DNA of 64,000 nucleotides from Achromobacter ruhlandii (GTDB lineage Bacteria; Pseudomonadota; Gammaproteobacteria; Burkholderiales; Burkholderiaceae_B): positions 50,124-114,123 of the forward strand of contig NZ_CADIJL010000018.1 in the NCBI RefSeq assembly GCF_902859695.1, read 5' to 3'. Positions 16,758 to 27,288 of this stretch are shown here, in pieces; position 1 is the stretch's first letter; each line of letters opens with the position of its first letter. The translations under genes and the position numbers were made by a program. The notes below the pieces were generated by a model. It saw only the letters and a program-made list of their open reading frames with translations, was not told the origin of the DNA and did not search any database.

Positions 16758-18821
16758 ATGCTCGTTGGAACATATAACCCTTCGCTCGTCCTCGTATCCC
16801 TAGGGGTGGCCATCCTGGCGTCGTACACGGCGCTGGGCATGGCCAACCGCGTGCGGGCGGCGAGCGGACTGCCGGCGGCGCGTTATTGGCTGGGCGGCGG
16901 CGCGCTGGCGATGGGCATCGGCATCTGGTCCATGCATTTCGTCGGCATGCTGGCGTTCAACCTGCCGATCCCGATGGGCTACGACCTGCCGCTGACGGTG
17001 CTGTCGCTGGCCATCGCCATCGGCTGCTCGGCGTTTGCGCTGTGGATCGTCTGCAAGGACGATCTGCCCTGGCCCCGGCTGCTCAGCGGCGCCCTGCTGA
17101 TGGGCGCCGGCATCGCCGCCATGCACTATATCGGCATGGCCGCCATGCGCATGATGCCGGGCATCGTCTACGACCCGGCCTGGTTCGCCCTGTCCATCGC
17201 GATCGCGGTGGCGGCCTCGGGCGCGGCGCTGTGGATCACCTACCGCCTGCGCCACGACGGACCGCGGGTGGCGCTGTCGCGGCCGCTGGCGGCCGTGGTC
17301 ATGGGGCTGGCGATCGTCGGCATGCACTACACCGGCATGGAAGCCGCCGGCTTCCCCGCCGGCAGCATCTGCATGGCGGCCGACGCCGGCATCTCGGCCG
17401 GCTGGCTCGCCATCGCCGTGACGGCCGTCACGCTCAGCGTGCTCGCCATCGCCCTGGTGGTGGCCGTGCTGGACAACCGCCTCGAAGCCCGCACCTCGGC
17501 GCTGGCGTCATCGCTGGCCGAGGCCAACGAAGAACTGGTGCAACTGGCCCTGCACGATACGCTGACCAAGCTGCCCAACCGCATCCTGCTGGAAGACCGG
17601 CTGGAGCAGGCCATCGAAAGCGCCAGCCGCCGCAAGGGCTATTTCGCGGTGCTGTTCTTCGACCTGGACGGTTTCAAGGCGGTCAACGACGCCTATGGCC
17701 ACCACACCGGCGACGCCCTGCTGATCGACCTGGCCCAGCGCATCCGCCAGACCCTGCGCACCCAGGACACCGTGGCGCGCCTGGGCGGCGATGAATTCAT
17801 CGTGCTCAGCGAGGTGGTGGAACCGACCGACGCCGCCAATGTGGCGGACCGGCTGATCGAGGCGATCGCCCGCCCCGTCATGGTGTATGGCCACGAAGTG
17901 CTGGTGACCTCCAGCGTCGGCATCGCGATCTACCCCAACGACGGCGAGGACACCCACGCCCTGCTGACCAACGCCGACGCCGCGATGTACCACGCCAAGC
18001 GCCTGGGCGGCACCGGCTACAGCTTCTTCGAGCCGTCGATGAATGCCGACGCGCACGAACAGATCGAGTTGCTGCACGACCTGCGCCTGGCGCAGGAGCG
18101 CAACCAGTTCGTGCTGCATTACCAGCCCAAGTACGAGGCGCCCGCCGGTCCCATCATCGGCGCGGAGGCGCTGCTGCGCTGGAACCACCCGACCCGCGGC
18201 CTGGTGGGGCCGGACCAGTTCATCCCCACGGCGGAAAAGACCGGCCTGATCCTGTCGATCGGCGAATGGGTCATCAACGAGGCCTGCCGCCAGATGCGCG
18301 AATGGATCAACGCCGGACAGGGCCACTGGACCATCGCCGTCAACATCTCGGCGCTGCAGTTCGCCCATTCCGGCCTGGTCGAGACCGTGCGCGGCGCGCT
18401 GGCGCGCCACGACGTGCCGCCGACATGCCTGACGCTGGAAGTGACGGAATCGACCGCGATGCGTGACGCCGAGGCCAGCCTGACCGTGCTCAAGCGCCTG
18501 TCCGGCCTGGGCGTGACCATCTCGATCGACGATTTCGGCACCGGCTACTCCAGCCTGCTGTACCTGAAGCGCCTGCCCGCCACCGAACTGAAGATCGACC
18601 GCGGCTTCGTCAACCAGCTGGACAACGACAACGAGGACGCCGCCATCGTCTCGGCCATCGTCGCGCTGGCGCAGCAGCTGAATCTGCGCATCGTGGCCGA
18701 AGGCGTGGAGACCACGGCGCAGCAGAAATTCCTGACGGGACTGGGGTGCGATTCGCTGCAGGGCTTCCTGTTGGGCAAGCCCATGCCGGCCGACGAATTC
18801 CTGGAGCACGCCGCCGGTTGA
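16758..18821 (+). CDS. MHYT-GGDEF-EAL membrane c-di-GMP enzyme
   Basis: 687 residues. The N-terminal ~245 residues form a seven-helix MHYT sensor domain with three copies of the motif (MHFVGM 59-64, MHYIGM 122-127, MHYTGM 189-194), proposed to bind copper and sense a diatomic gas. A GGDEF domain follows (GGDEF 343-347) with an intact inhibitory site RTQD at 334-337. Then comes an EAL phosphodiesterase domain: EAL at 470-472, DDFGTGYSS at 591-599, AEGVET at 647-652. Both catalytic signatures look intact, so it may make, degrade or switch between both activities on cyclic di-GMP. It resembles the YkoW/MorA-like architecture. It sits between thyA and folA on the same strand, which makes no metabolic sense and suggests an insertion. 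Confidence 0.93.
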   Translation: MLVGTYNPSLVLVSLGVAILASYTALGMANRVRAASGLPAARYWLGGGALAMGIGIWSMHFVGMLAFNLPIPMGYDLPLTVLSLAIAIGCSAFALWIVCKDDLPWPRLLSGALLMGAGIAAMHYIGMAAMRMMPGIVYDPAWFALSIAIAVAASGAALWITYRLRHDGPRVALSRPLAAVVMGLAIVGMHYTGMEAAGFPAGSICMAADAGISAGWLAIAVTAVTLSVLAIALVVAVLDNRLEARTSALASSLAEANEELVQLALHDTLTKLPNRILLEDRLEQAIESASRRKGYFAVLFFDLDGFKAVNDAYGHHTGDALLIDLAQRIRQTLRTQDTVARLGGDEFIVLSEVVEPTDAANVADRLIEAIARPVMVYGHEVLVTSSVGIAIYPNDGEDTHALLTNADAAMYHAKRLGGTGYSFFEPSMNADAHEQIELLHDLRLAQERNQFVLHYQPKYEAPAGPIIGAEALLRWNHPTRGLVGPDQFIPTAEKTGLILSIGEWVINEACRQMREWINAGQGHWTIAVNISALQFAHSGLVETVRGALARHDVPPTCLTLEVTESTAMRDAEASLTVLKRLSGLGVTISIDDFGTGYSSLLYLKRLPATELKIDRGFVNQLDNDNEDAAIVSAIVALAQQLNLRIVAEGVETTAQQKFLTGLGCDSLQGFLLGKPMPADEFLEHAAG

Positions 18822-18964
18822 TCCCGCGCGCGGCGCATCCGCGCCTGCCGCCTGTCCGCGCCGCTCGACGGCGGCGCCGTCGCGATCCGCCGGCCCGCCA
18901 AATTTGATACGCTTGCCAGACTGTGCCGGCGCCGTCGGCCGCCTTTGCCGACCAAACCGCCCGC

Positions 18965-19450
18965 ATGTCCGCCCGCCTGACCCTGATCGTCGCCTATTCC
19001 ACCAACCGCGCCATCGGCCGTGACAACGCCCTGCCCTGGAAGCTGCCGGGTGACCTGGCGCACTTCAAGCGCAGCACGCTGGGCCATCCCATCATCATGG
19101 GCCGCAAGACCTGGGATTCGCTCGGTCGTCCCCTGCCCGGCCGCGCCAACATCGTCATCAGCCGCAACCCCGCCCTGGAGGCTGCCGGCGCCACCGTGGT
19201 GCCGACGCTGGAAGCCGCCGTCGCCGCCTGCGGCGACAGCCCCGAAGCCTTCGTCATCGGCGGCGCGCAGATCTACACGCAGGCCCTGGCGCTGGCCAGC
19301 CGCGTCCTGGCCACCGAAGTCCATGCCGAGGTCGAAGGCGACGCCTTCTTCCCGCTGCTGCCCGGCTTCCAATGGCGCGAAACGGCGCGCGAGGCGCAGC
19401 CGGAGGAAAACGGCTACCGCTACGACTTCGTGACGTACGAACGCGCCTGA
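18965..19450 (+). CDS. folA: Dihydrofolate reductase
   Basis: 161 residues from the ATG at 18965; an upstream in-frame ATG at 18923 would add 14 residues without homology. It reduces dihydrofolate to tetrahydrofolate with NADPH, regenerating the cofactor used by thymidylate synthase. Visible blocks: IVAYSTNRAIGRDNALPWKLPGDLAHF-type N-terminus (folate pocket), IIMGRKTWDSLGRPLPGR (NADPH site) and VIGGAQIY. Length and motifs match chromosomal DHFR rather than plasmid-borne trimethoprim-resistant forms. It converges with the MocR regulator 74 bases away; no T-tailed hairpin is seen between them. Confidence 0.95.
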   Translation: MSARLTLIVAYSTNRAIGRDNALPWKLPGDLAHFKRSTLGHPIIMGRKTWDSLGRPLPGRANIVISRNPALEAAGATVVPTLEAAVAACGDSPEAFVIGGAQIYTQALALASRVLATEVHAEVEGDAFFPLLPGFQWRETAREAQPEENGYRYDFVTYERA

Positions 19451-19524
19451 ACCCACTCGCGCATGCGGCGCCGCGCCCCTTGCCAGGATGCCGCGGGCGC
19501 CGCGCCCGGCCGCGGCGACAGACC

Positions 19525-20943
19525 CTAGGCCGCGCCCTCGTTGCGCATGAAGCGCCACAGCGCCGGCGCTTCCGAATACGCCACGTTGAAGCGCACCCAC
19601 GGCGTATCGGCCTCGTCGGCCTCGAAATACGACCCCGGCGCCAGCCAGATGCCGTCCTTCAGCGCCAGCCCCGCCAGGCCGTTGGCGCCGCGCTCGCGCC
19701 ATTGCCCCGCCACCTTGGCCCACAGGAACAGGCCCGCCTGGGGCCGCGCGTAGATCTCGAAACCATGCTGCGCCATCAACCCGGCCACGGTTGCATGCGC
19801 CTGGGCCAACCGTTCGCGGGTGCGCTCGATGTGCGCCCGGTAGCGGCCCTCGCGGATGACCTGGTGCACGATGCGCTCCATGATCTCCGGCGAGGTCAGC
19901 CCCACCGCCATCTTGGTGCGCGCGATGTCGCGCGCCAGGTCGCGGTGCGCCACCACGTAACCGACGCGCACCGACGGGCTGATGACCTTGGAATAGCCGC
20001 CCAGGTAGACCACCCGGCGGCCGCCATCGAGCGCCGCCAGCATGGGCGTGACGCCGGGCGCCAGTTCGCGGGAAATGTCGTCCTCGACCACCCACAGCCC
20101 GTGGCGCTCGGCCAGTTGCAGGATGCGAAAGGCGTTGGCCATGCTGATGCTGGCGCCGGACGGGTTCTGCAGGGCGGTGTTGACGAACAGCGCGCGCGGC
20201 CGGTGCTGCGACGCGGCCTGCTCCAGCGCCTCGCAATCCAGGCCATCCAGCGTGCGCGCCACCGGCACCACCCGCAGCCCGGCCAACCGCAGCATCTGCA
20301 ACAGGTTGGCGTAGGCCGGCTGCTCGACCAGCACGGTGTCGCCCGGACGCAGCAGCGTGCGGATCACCATGTCCAACCCGTGCGTCACGCCCTGGGTCAG
20401 CAGCACCTGCGACACTTCCACTTCCATGCCCTGTGCGCTGAGCGTGGCGGCGATGGTCTCGCGCAGCGGCGCGTAGCCATAGGGATGGCCGTAGTTGGCG
20501 ATGCGCATGGCCGGCACCCGGCCCATGTGGCGCAGCGCCATGTGCAGCCCCTCTTCATTGAGCCACTCGCCCGGCAGCCAGCCGCAGCCCGACTTGATGG
20601 GAATGGAGTGGTCCGCGAAGATGTCCGACAGCAGCCAGGCCGCGTTCAGCCGCGGCGGCTCCCAGGACTGCGGCTCGCCCCGGCGCGGCGGCGCGTCGGG
20701 CGAGGCCACGCGATAGCCGGCGCCGGGGCGCGCCGCCAGCCAGCCCAGTGATACCAGGCGGTTATAGGCGCTGGCCACGGTGAAGGTGCTGACCTGGTAC
20801 TGGCGCGCGAAGTCGCGCACCGAGGGTAGGGACATACCCGGACGCAGCTCCTGCGCCTCGATGGCGCGCAGCACGGCCGCCACCAGCTGGTCCACCAGGG
20901 TTGGCGCCTGCCCCCGGGCACGCACGGGCTGGAAGTCGATCAC
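19525..20943 (-). CDS. MocR-type (GntR-aminotransferase fusion) transcriptional regulator
   Basis: 472 residues. The N-terminal ~75 residues are a GntR winged helix (LRPGMSLPSVRDFARQYQVS, TVASAYNRL). The rest is a fold-type I aminotransferase-like domain; PLP lysine Lys319 lies in GGYSKVISPSVRVGYV, and NPSGASIS and VVEDDISREL are also family blocks. MocR proteins sense an amino compound through PLP. The start is GTG at 20943 with no clear Shine-Dalgarno. It is divergent from the omega-amino-acid aminotransferase gene, with paired direct repeats between them, so it most likely controls that operon and itself (compare GabR, TauR). Confidence 0.91.
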   Translation of the reverse strand: MIDFQPVRARGQAPTLVDQLVAAVLRAIEAQELRPGMSLPSVRDFARQYQVSTFTVASAYNRLVSLGWLAARPGAGYRVASPDAPPRRGEPQSWEPPRLNAAWLLSDIFADHSIPIKSGCGWLPGEWLNEEGLHMALRHMGRVPAMRIANYGHPYGYAPLRETIAATLSAQGMEVEVSQVLLTQGVTHGLDMVIRTLLRPGDTVLVEQPAYANLLQMLRLAGLRVVPVARTLDGLDCEALEQAASQHRPRALFVNTALQNPSGASISMANAFRILQLAERHGLWVVEDDISRELAPGVTPMLAALDGGRRVVYLGGYSKVISPSVRVGYVVAHRDLARDIARTKMAVGLTSPEIMERIVHQVIREGRYRAHIERTRERLAQAHATVAGLMAQHGFEIYARPQAGLFLWAKVAGQWRERGANGLAGLALKDGIWLAPGSYFEADEADTPWVRFNVAYSEAPALWRFMRNEGAA

Positions 20944-20956
20944 GGCGCTACGCTAT

Positions 20957-20989
20957 CTGTACAGTTGTCATGCTTGCAACTATACAGTT
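20957..20989. promoter_or_regulatory. Direct-repeat operator candidate for the MocR-type regulator
   Basis: Two near-identical 10-mers, CTGTACAGTT (20957-20966) and CTATACAGTT (20980-20989), lie 23 bases apart start to start, about two helical turns. This is the spacing expected for head-to-tail binding by a dimeric MocR protein. Relative to the -10 TATATT at 21010-21015 they sit near -65 and -42, where an activator would bind. Confidence 0.55.
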
Positions 20990-21009
20990 AGCCCGGTTTG
21001 CGCGGATTG

Positions 21010-21015
21010 TATATT
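21010..21015 (+). promoter_or_regulatory. -10 element of the aminotransferase operon
   Basis: TATATT differs from TATAAT at one base. No good -35 is present at 16-18 bases (TTAGCC at best), consistent with a promoter that needs the activator bound just upstream. A start near 21022 would give a leader of about 93 bases before the ATG at 21115. Confidence 0.45.
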
Positions 21016-21114
21016 TTCATTCTTCGCCGGACGTACCAGAATCAATCGCATCCCGCCGGCCGCCCGCCCGACACGCGCGCAGGCTCCGGCGCTTGTCCTT
21101 CCCCTGGAGCCGCC

Positions 21115-22440
21115 ATGAACGCCCCCGCCGAGTTGCCCGACCTGTCCCATCTGTGGATGCCCTTCACCGCCAACAAGCAGTTCAAGGCGCATCCGCGCAT
21201 GCTGGCGGCGGCCAAGGGCATGTACTACACCTCGGCCGACGGCCGCCAGGTGCTGGATGGCACCGCCGGCCTGTGGTGCGTGAACGCCGGCCACGGCCGC
21301 CAGGAGATCGTCGAGGCGATCTCGCGCCAGGCCGGCATCATGGACTACGCCCCGGGCTTCCAGCTCGGCCACCCGCTGGCCTTCGAGGCCGCCACGGCCG
21401 TCGCCAGCTTCATGCCGCAGGGCCTGGACCGCGTGTTCTTCACCAACTCCGGTTCCGAATCGGTCGACACCGCCCTGAAGATCGCCCTGGCCTACCACCG
21501 CGCCCGCGGCGAAGGCCAGCGCACCCGCCTGATCGGCCGCGAGCGCGGCTACCACGGCGTGGGCTTCGGCGGCATTTCGGTCGGCGGCATTTCACCCAAC
21601 CGCAAGACCTTCTCCGGCGCGCTGCTGCCCGCCGTGGACCACCTGCCCCACACCCACAACCTGGAGCAGAACGCCTATTCCAAGGGCCAGCCGGCCTGGG
21701 GCGCGCACCTGGCCGAGGACCTGGAGCGCATCATCGCGCTGCACGACGCCTCGACCATCGCCGCGGTCATCGTCGAACCCATGGCCGGCTCCACCGGCGT
21801 GCTGATCCCGCCCAAGGGCTACCTGGAAAAGCTGCGCGAGATCACGTCCAAGCACGGCATCCTGCTGATCTTCGACGAAGTCATCACCGCCTACGGCCGC
21901 CTCGGCGCGGCCACCGCGTCGGAATTCTTCGGCGTGACGCCGGACCTGATCGCGATGGCCAAGGGCGTCAGCAACGCCGCCGTGCCGGCAGGCGCGGTCG
22001 CGGTGCGCCGCGAGGTGCATGACGCCATCGTCAACGGCCCGGCCGGCGGCATCGAGTTCTTCCACGGCTACACCTATTCGGCCCACCCGCTGGCGGCCGC
22101 CGCCATCCTGGCGACGCTGGACATCTACCGCCGCGAGGACCTGTTCGCCCGCGCCCGCAAGCTGTCCGGCGCCTTCGAGCAGGCCGCCCACAGCCTGAAG
22201 GGCGCGCCGCACGTCATCGACGTGCGCAACCTGGGCCTGGTGGCCGGCGTCGAGCTGGCGCCGCGCGCCGGCGCGCCGGGCGCGCGCGCCGCCGAGGTGT
22301 TCCAGAAGTGCTTCGACAGCGGGCTGATGGTGCGTTACACCGGCGACATCATCGCCGTTTCGCCCCCGCTGATCATCGACGAGGCCCAGATCGGCCAGAT
22401 CTTCGAGCAGATCGGCAAGGTGCTCAAGGAAGTCGCGTAG
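21115..22440 (+). CDS. Omega-amino acid (beta-alanine):pyruvate aminotransferase
   Basis: 441 residues from the ATG at 21115 (GGAG 6 bases upstream). A class III aminotransferase: N-terminal [12 protein letters not shown] and [16 protein letters not shown] phosphate-binding [12 protein letters not shown], Asp in [11 protein letters not shown] and the PLP lysine Lys283 in [15 protein letters not shown]. The [12 protein letters not shown] start is characteristic of beta-alanine:pyruvate and AptA-type omega transaminases, which move the amino group of beta-alanine or other beta/omega-amino acids to pyruvate. With the dehydrogenase 97 bases downstream it gives beta-alanine to malonate semialdehyde to acetyl-CoA. 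Exact substrate is an inference. Confidence 0.92.
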   Translation: MNAPAELPDLSHLWMPFTANKQFKAHPRMLAAAKGMYYTSADGRQVLDGTAGLWCVNAGHGRQEIVEAISRQAGIMDYAPGFQLGHPLAFEAATAVASFMPQGLDRVFFTNSGSESVDTALKIALAYHRARGEGQRTRLIGRERGYHGVGFGGISVGGISPNRKTFSGALLPAVDHLPHTHNLEQNAYSKGQPAWGAHLAEDLERIIALHDASTIAAVIVEPMAGSTGVLIPPKGYLEKLREITSKHGILLIFDEVITAYGRLGAATASEFFGVTPDLIAMAKGVSNAAVPAGAVAVRREVHDAIVNGPAGGIEFFHGYTYSAHPLAAAAILATLDIYRREDLFARARKLSGAFEQAAHSLKGAPHVIDVRNLGLVAGVELAPRAGAPGARAAEVFQKCFDSGLMVRYTGDIIAVSPPLIIDEAQIGQIFEQIGKVLKEVA

Positions 22441-22481
22441 TCCCCGGCGCGGCGCAGGCGCCGCGCATCGCACACAATGGC

Positions 22482-22510
22482 GGGCGGCCCCGGGCCGCCC
22501 TCCGGCGTTT
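22482..22510 (+). other. GC hairpin with short T tail between aminotransferase and dehydrogenase genes
   Basis: GGGCGGCCC (22482-22490) and GGGCCGCCC (22492-22500) form a near-perfect stem; GTTTT follows 6 bases later. It may attenuate rather than stop transcription, setting a lower level of the dehydrogenase. Confidence 0.35.
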
Positions 22511-22537
22511 TCAAAGAACCCCGCTCCGAGCTTTCCC

Positions 22538-24034
<1,497 letters not shown>

Positions 24035-24048
24035 TCCTGCCCACACCG

Positions 24049-24076
24049 CCCCGGCCCGCCAAGAGGCCGGGGTTTT
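24049..24076 (+). terminator. Intrinsic terminator after mmsA
   Basis: CCCCGGCC (24049-24056) and GGCCGGGG (24065-24072) with an 8-base loop, followed by TTTT. It separates the aminotransferase-dehydrogenase pair from the metallopeptidase/transporter genes, so these may be two transcripts or one with partial read-through. Confidence 0.6.
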
Positions 24077-24106
24077 GCCGAAAGACACACAACAAGGGGA
24101 ATCCTG

Positions 24107-25612
24107 ATGCGCATCGGGATAGGCGGCTTTCAGCATGAAACCAATACGTTCGCGCCCTCGCGCGCGGCGTGGGAAGACTTTGCCGACAAGGGCGGCGGCT
24201 GGCCGAAGCTGGTCAGCGGTCCGGCGATGTTCCAGGCCGTGGCCGGCGCCAACATTCCCGTGGCCGGCTTCATCGAGGCCATGCAACAGCACACGCTGCT
24301 GCCGGCCACGTGGGCCGCGGCCAGCCCGTCCGGCCCAGTCACCGAGGATGCCTTCGAACGCATCAGCGCCCTGATCCTGCAGGGCCTGCAAGCGGCGATG
24401 CCGCTGGATGGCGTGTACCTGGACCTGCACGGCGCGATGGTCACCGAGCACCTGGACGACGGCGAGGGCGAACTGCTCAAGCGCGTGCGCGCGCTGGTTG
24501 GCCCTGACGTGCCGGTGGTCGCCAGCCTCGATCTGCACGCCAACATGACAGCGGCAATGGTGCGTTACGCCGACGCGCTGGTCTGCTACCGCACCTATCC
24601 GCACATCGACATGGCCGAGACCGGCCAGCGCGCCGCCGCGCTGCTGGCGCGGCGCCTGGCCGGCGCGCCCCGTCCCTGCGTGGCGCTGCGACAGTTGCCC
24701 TACCTGATTCCGCTGTGCTGGCAATCGACCGACATCGAGCCGGCGCGCAGCCTGTACCAGATGGTGGGCGACATCGAGGCGCGCGGCGCCCAGAGCGCGT
24801 CGCTGGCCACCGGCTTTCCCGCCGCGGACTTTCCCGACTGCCTGCCGGCGGCATGGGCCTACGGCGCCACCCAGGCCGAGGCCGACGCGGCCGCCGACAC
24901 GCTGGCGCGCGCGGTGCTCGATGCCGAACGGGATTTTGGCGGCACCCTGTATTCACCCGATGACGCCGTCACGACCGCCCTGCGCCTGGCGCGCGAGGCC
25001 AACGCGCCGGTGGTGATCGCCGACGCGCAGGACAACCCCGGCGCCGGCGGCAGTTCCGACACCACCGGCCTGCTGCGCGCGCTGATCCGCCACCAGGCGC
25101 GCGATGCCGCCATCGGCCTGATCGTCGATCCGGCAGCGGCGCTGGCCGCGCACCGCGCTGGCGTGGGTAAATCGGTCCGCATTGCATTGGGTGGACACTC
25201 GGGTATTCCCGACGACGAACCGCTGGACGCGGAGTTCATCGTGGAGAAAACTTCGGATGGGCGCTTCGATACGCATGGCGCGTTCTACCGCGGCTTCCAC
25301 ATGGACCTGGGCCCCAGCGCCTGTCTGCGCATCGGCGGCGTGCGCATCGTGGTGGCCTCCAACAAGGTGCAGATGGCCGACCAGGAGATGTTCCGCTTCG
25401 CCGGCATCGAGCCGCGCCGCGCGGCCATCCTCGCGGTGAAAAGCTCGGCGCATTTCCGCGCCGACTTCACCCCGATCGCCCACACGATCCTGGTTTGCGC
25501 CGCGCCGGGTTCCATGCTGATGGATGCGGCAAAACAACCATGGACACGGTTGCGTCCCGGTATCAGAATGGCGCCTTGCGGCCCGGTCTTTGCCGGCGCC
25601 GCAACCGACTGA
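24107..25612 (+). CDS. M81-family metallopeptidase (MlrC-like), copy 1
   Basis: 501 residues. Blocks of the M81/MlrC family: GFQHETNTF at 8-15, LDLHGAM at 105-111, SLDLHANM at 140-147, YRTYPHID at 161-168 and DAQDNPGAGGSSDTT in the C-terminal domain; the His, Glu and Asp residues are probable zinc ligands. The founding member MlrC opens the linear tetrapeptide of microcystin at the Adda-Glu bond, next to a beta-amino acid. Most relatives have unknown substrates. Cytoplasmic (no signal peptide). AAGGGG precedes the ATG. Only moderately similar to the second M81 at 32333, so they are probably not functionally redundant. Confidence 0.88.
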   Translation: MRIGIGGFQHETNTFAPSRAAWEDFADKGGGWPKLVSGPAMFQAVAGANIPVAGFIEAMQQHTLLPATWAAASPSGPVTEDAFERISALILQGLQAAMPLDGVYLDLHGAMVTEHLDDGEGELLKRVRALVGPDVPVVASLDLHANMTAAMVRYADALVCYRTYPHIDMAETGQRAAALLARRLAGAPRPCVALRQLPYLIPLCWQSTDIEPARSLYQMVGDIEARGAQSASLATGFPAADFPDCLPAAWAYGATQAEADAAADTLARAVLDAERDFGGTLYSPDDAVTTALRLAREANAPVVIADAQDNPGAGGSSDTTGLLRALIRHQARDAAIGLIVDPAAALAAHRAGVGKSVRIALGGHSGIPDDEPLDAEFIVEKTSDGRFDTHGAFYRGFHMDLGPSACLRIGGVRIVVASNKVQMADQEMFRFAGIEPRRAAILAVKSSAHFRADFTPIAHTILVCAAPGSMLMDAAKQPWTRLRPGIRMAPCGPVFAGAATD

Positions 25613-25620
25613 CCCTCGCA

Positions 25621-25641
25621 CGCCGCGCCCGGGGCGCGGCG
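25621..25641 (+). other. GC hairpin upstream of the binding-protein gene
   Basis: CGCCGCGCC (25621-25629) pairs with GGCGCGGCG (25633-25641) with a 3-base loop and no T tail. A hairpin here may stabilise the downstream mRNA of the abundant binding protein, as often seen in ABC importer operons. Confidence 0.35.
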
Positions 25642-25696
25642 CGTCAACGACGTAGCGGCAATCCGCGCCGCTCACTACGCATAAAAGGGGAATTTC

Positions 25697-27262
25697 ATGC
25701 TCAAGTTCGTCCGCGCGGCCGCATTCGCCGGCGCCACCCTGCTGATGGCCCACGGCGCCTACGCCGACACCGTCATCAAGGCGGTGATGCACTCGCCGCT
25801 GCGCCTGACCGATCCGCACGCCACCACCGCGTACATCACGACGTGGCACGGCTACATGATCTACGACACCCTGCTGGCCACCGACGCCGACAACAAGATC
25901 CAGCCGCAGATGCTGGAAAAGTGGGATGTCTCGGCCGACGGCAAGACCTACACCATGACGCTGCGCCCGGGCCAGAAATGGCATGACGGCAAGCCCGTCA
26001 CGGCCGAGGACTGCGTCGCGTCGATCAAGCGCTGGGCCGCGGGCGACGGCATGGGCCGCACGCTGCTGAAATTCACCGACAAGATCGAAGTCATCGACGA
26101 CAACAGTTTCCGCATCGTCATGAAGGAACCCACGGACCTGGCGCTGCGCGCCCTGTCCAAGCCGACCGGCACCGCGCCGTTCATGATGCCCAAGCGCATC
26201 GCCGAACAGGCCATTGGCCAGCCGATCACCGACATGACGGGTTCGGGCCCCTTCAAGGTGGCCGAATTCAAGCCGGGCATGAAGACCGTCTACGTCAAGA
26301 ACACCGACTACGTGCCGCGCAAGGAACCCGCCAGCGGCCTGGCCGGCGGCAAGGTGGTGAACGTGGACAAGGTCGAGTGGGACGTGATGCCCGACGCCCT
26401 GACCACCGCCAACGCGCTGCTGGGCGGCGAAATCGACTTCGTCGAGCAGTTCCCCTACGACCTGCTGCCGATGGTCGAGGGCAACAAGGACCTGAAGGAA
26501 GAGTCGCTCAGCCCGGTCGGCTACTTCACGATGTACCGTTTCAACTTCAAGTACCCGCCCTTCAACAACAAGAAGATCCGCCAGGCCGCGATGTACGCCA
26601 TCGGCCAGGAAGACGTGATGAAGGCGCTGGTCGGCAATCCCAAGTACTGGAAGACCTGCGCCTCGTTGTGGGGCTGCGGCACGCCGCTGGAATCGGACAT
26701 CGGCAAGGACGTGGTGGTGCCCTCGAACATCGAGAAGGCCAAGGCCCTGCTGAAGGAAGCCGGCTATGACAACACCCCGATCCTGGTGATGCACGCCACC
26801 GACGTCGGCACGCTGTCGGCGCAGCCGGTGGTGATGGCCCAGGCGCTGCGCAAGGCCGGCTTCAACGTCAACCTGGCGGCGATGGACTGGCAGAGCGTGG
26901 CCACCCGCCGCGCCTCGAAGGCGGCGCCGGCCGAAGGCGGCTGGAACATCCACAACACCAACTGGTACGCCACCGACGTGATGGACCCGGTGCGCTCGGC
27001 CCCGGCCGCGGCCAACGGCGACAACGCCTGGTTCGGCTGGCCCGACTTCCCCCAGGTCGAGGAACTGCGCACCAAGTTCGCGCTGACCTCCGATCCGGCC
27101 GAGCAGAAGAAGATCGCCGATGAATTGCAGCGCATCGGCATCGACGAAGGCCTGTACGTGCCGCTGGGCCAGATGTCCGTGCCCACCGTGTACACCACCA
27201 AGCTCTCGGGCCTGGTGCATGCGCCGGTGTTCGCGTTCTGGAATGTGAAAAAAGCCCCTTGA
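25697..27262 (+). CDS. Periplasmic peptide-binding protein (SBP family 5) of a Dpp/Opp-type ABC importer
   Basis: 521 residues. The N-terminal 23 residues (MLKFVRAAAFAGATLLMAHGAYA) are a Sec signal with an AYA cleavage site and no lipobox, so the mature protein is periplasmic. Family blocks: YDTLLATDADNKIQPQMLEKW, TYTMTLRPGQKWHDGKPVTAEDC and SIKRW. It captures the substrate and delivers it to the two permeases encoded next. AAAAGGGG precedes the ATG. Family 5 proteins bind peptides, nickel, opines or other cationic compounds; the ligand here is not known. The neighbouring peptidases and amidase favour a peptide-like or amide ligand. Confidence 0.93.
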   Translation: MLKFVRAAAFAGATLLMAHGAYADTVIKAVMHSPLRLTDPHATTAYITTWHGYMIYDTLLATDADNKIQPQMLEKWDVSADGKTYTMTLRPGQKWHDGKPVTAEDCVASIKRWAAGDGMGRTLLKFTDKIEVIDDNSFRIVMKEPTDLALRALSKPTGTAPFMMPKRIAEQAIGQPITDMTGSGPFKVAEFKPGMKTVYVKNTDYVPRKEPASGLAGGKVVNVDKVEWDVMPDALTTANALLGGEIDFVEQFPYDLLPMVEGNKDLKEESLSPVGYFTMYRFNFKYPPFNNKKIRQAAMYAIGQEDVMKALVGNPKYWKTCASLWGCGTPLESDIGKDVVVPSNIEKAKALLKEAGYDNTPILVMHATDVGTLSAQPVVMAQALRKAGFNVNLAAMDWQSVATRRASKAAPAEGGWNIHNTNWYATDVMDPVRSAPAAANGDNAWFGWPDFPQVEELRTKFALTSDPAEQKKIADELQRIGIDEGLYVPLGQMSVPTVYTTKLSGLVHAPVFAFWNVKKAP

Positions 27263-27288
27263 CGGGCAAGTAGTTCAGGGGGAAATAC

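Noticed and set aside
20998..21114. N-terminal extension of the omega transaminase frame.
   Set aside because: It overlaps the -10 element and leader and encodes no family sequence; the ATG at 21115 has the ribosome site and the conserved N-terminus.
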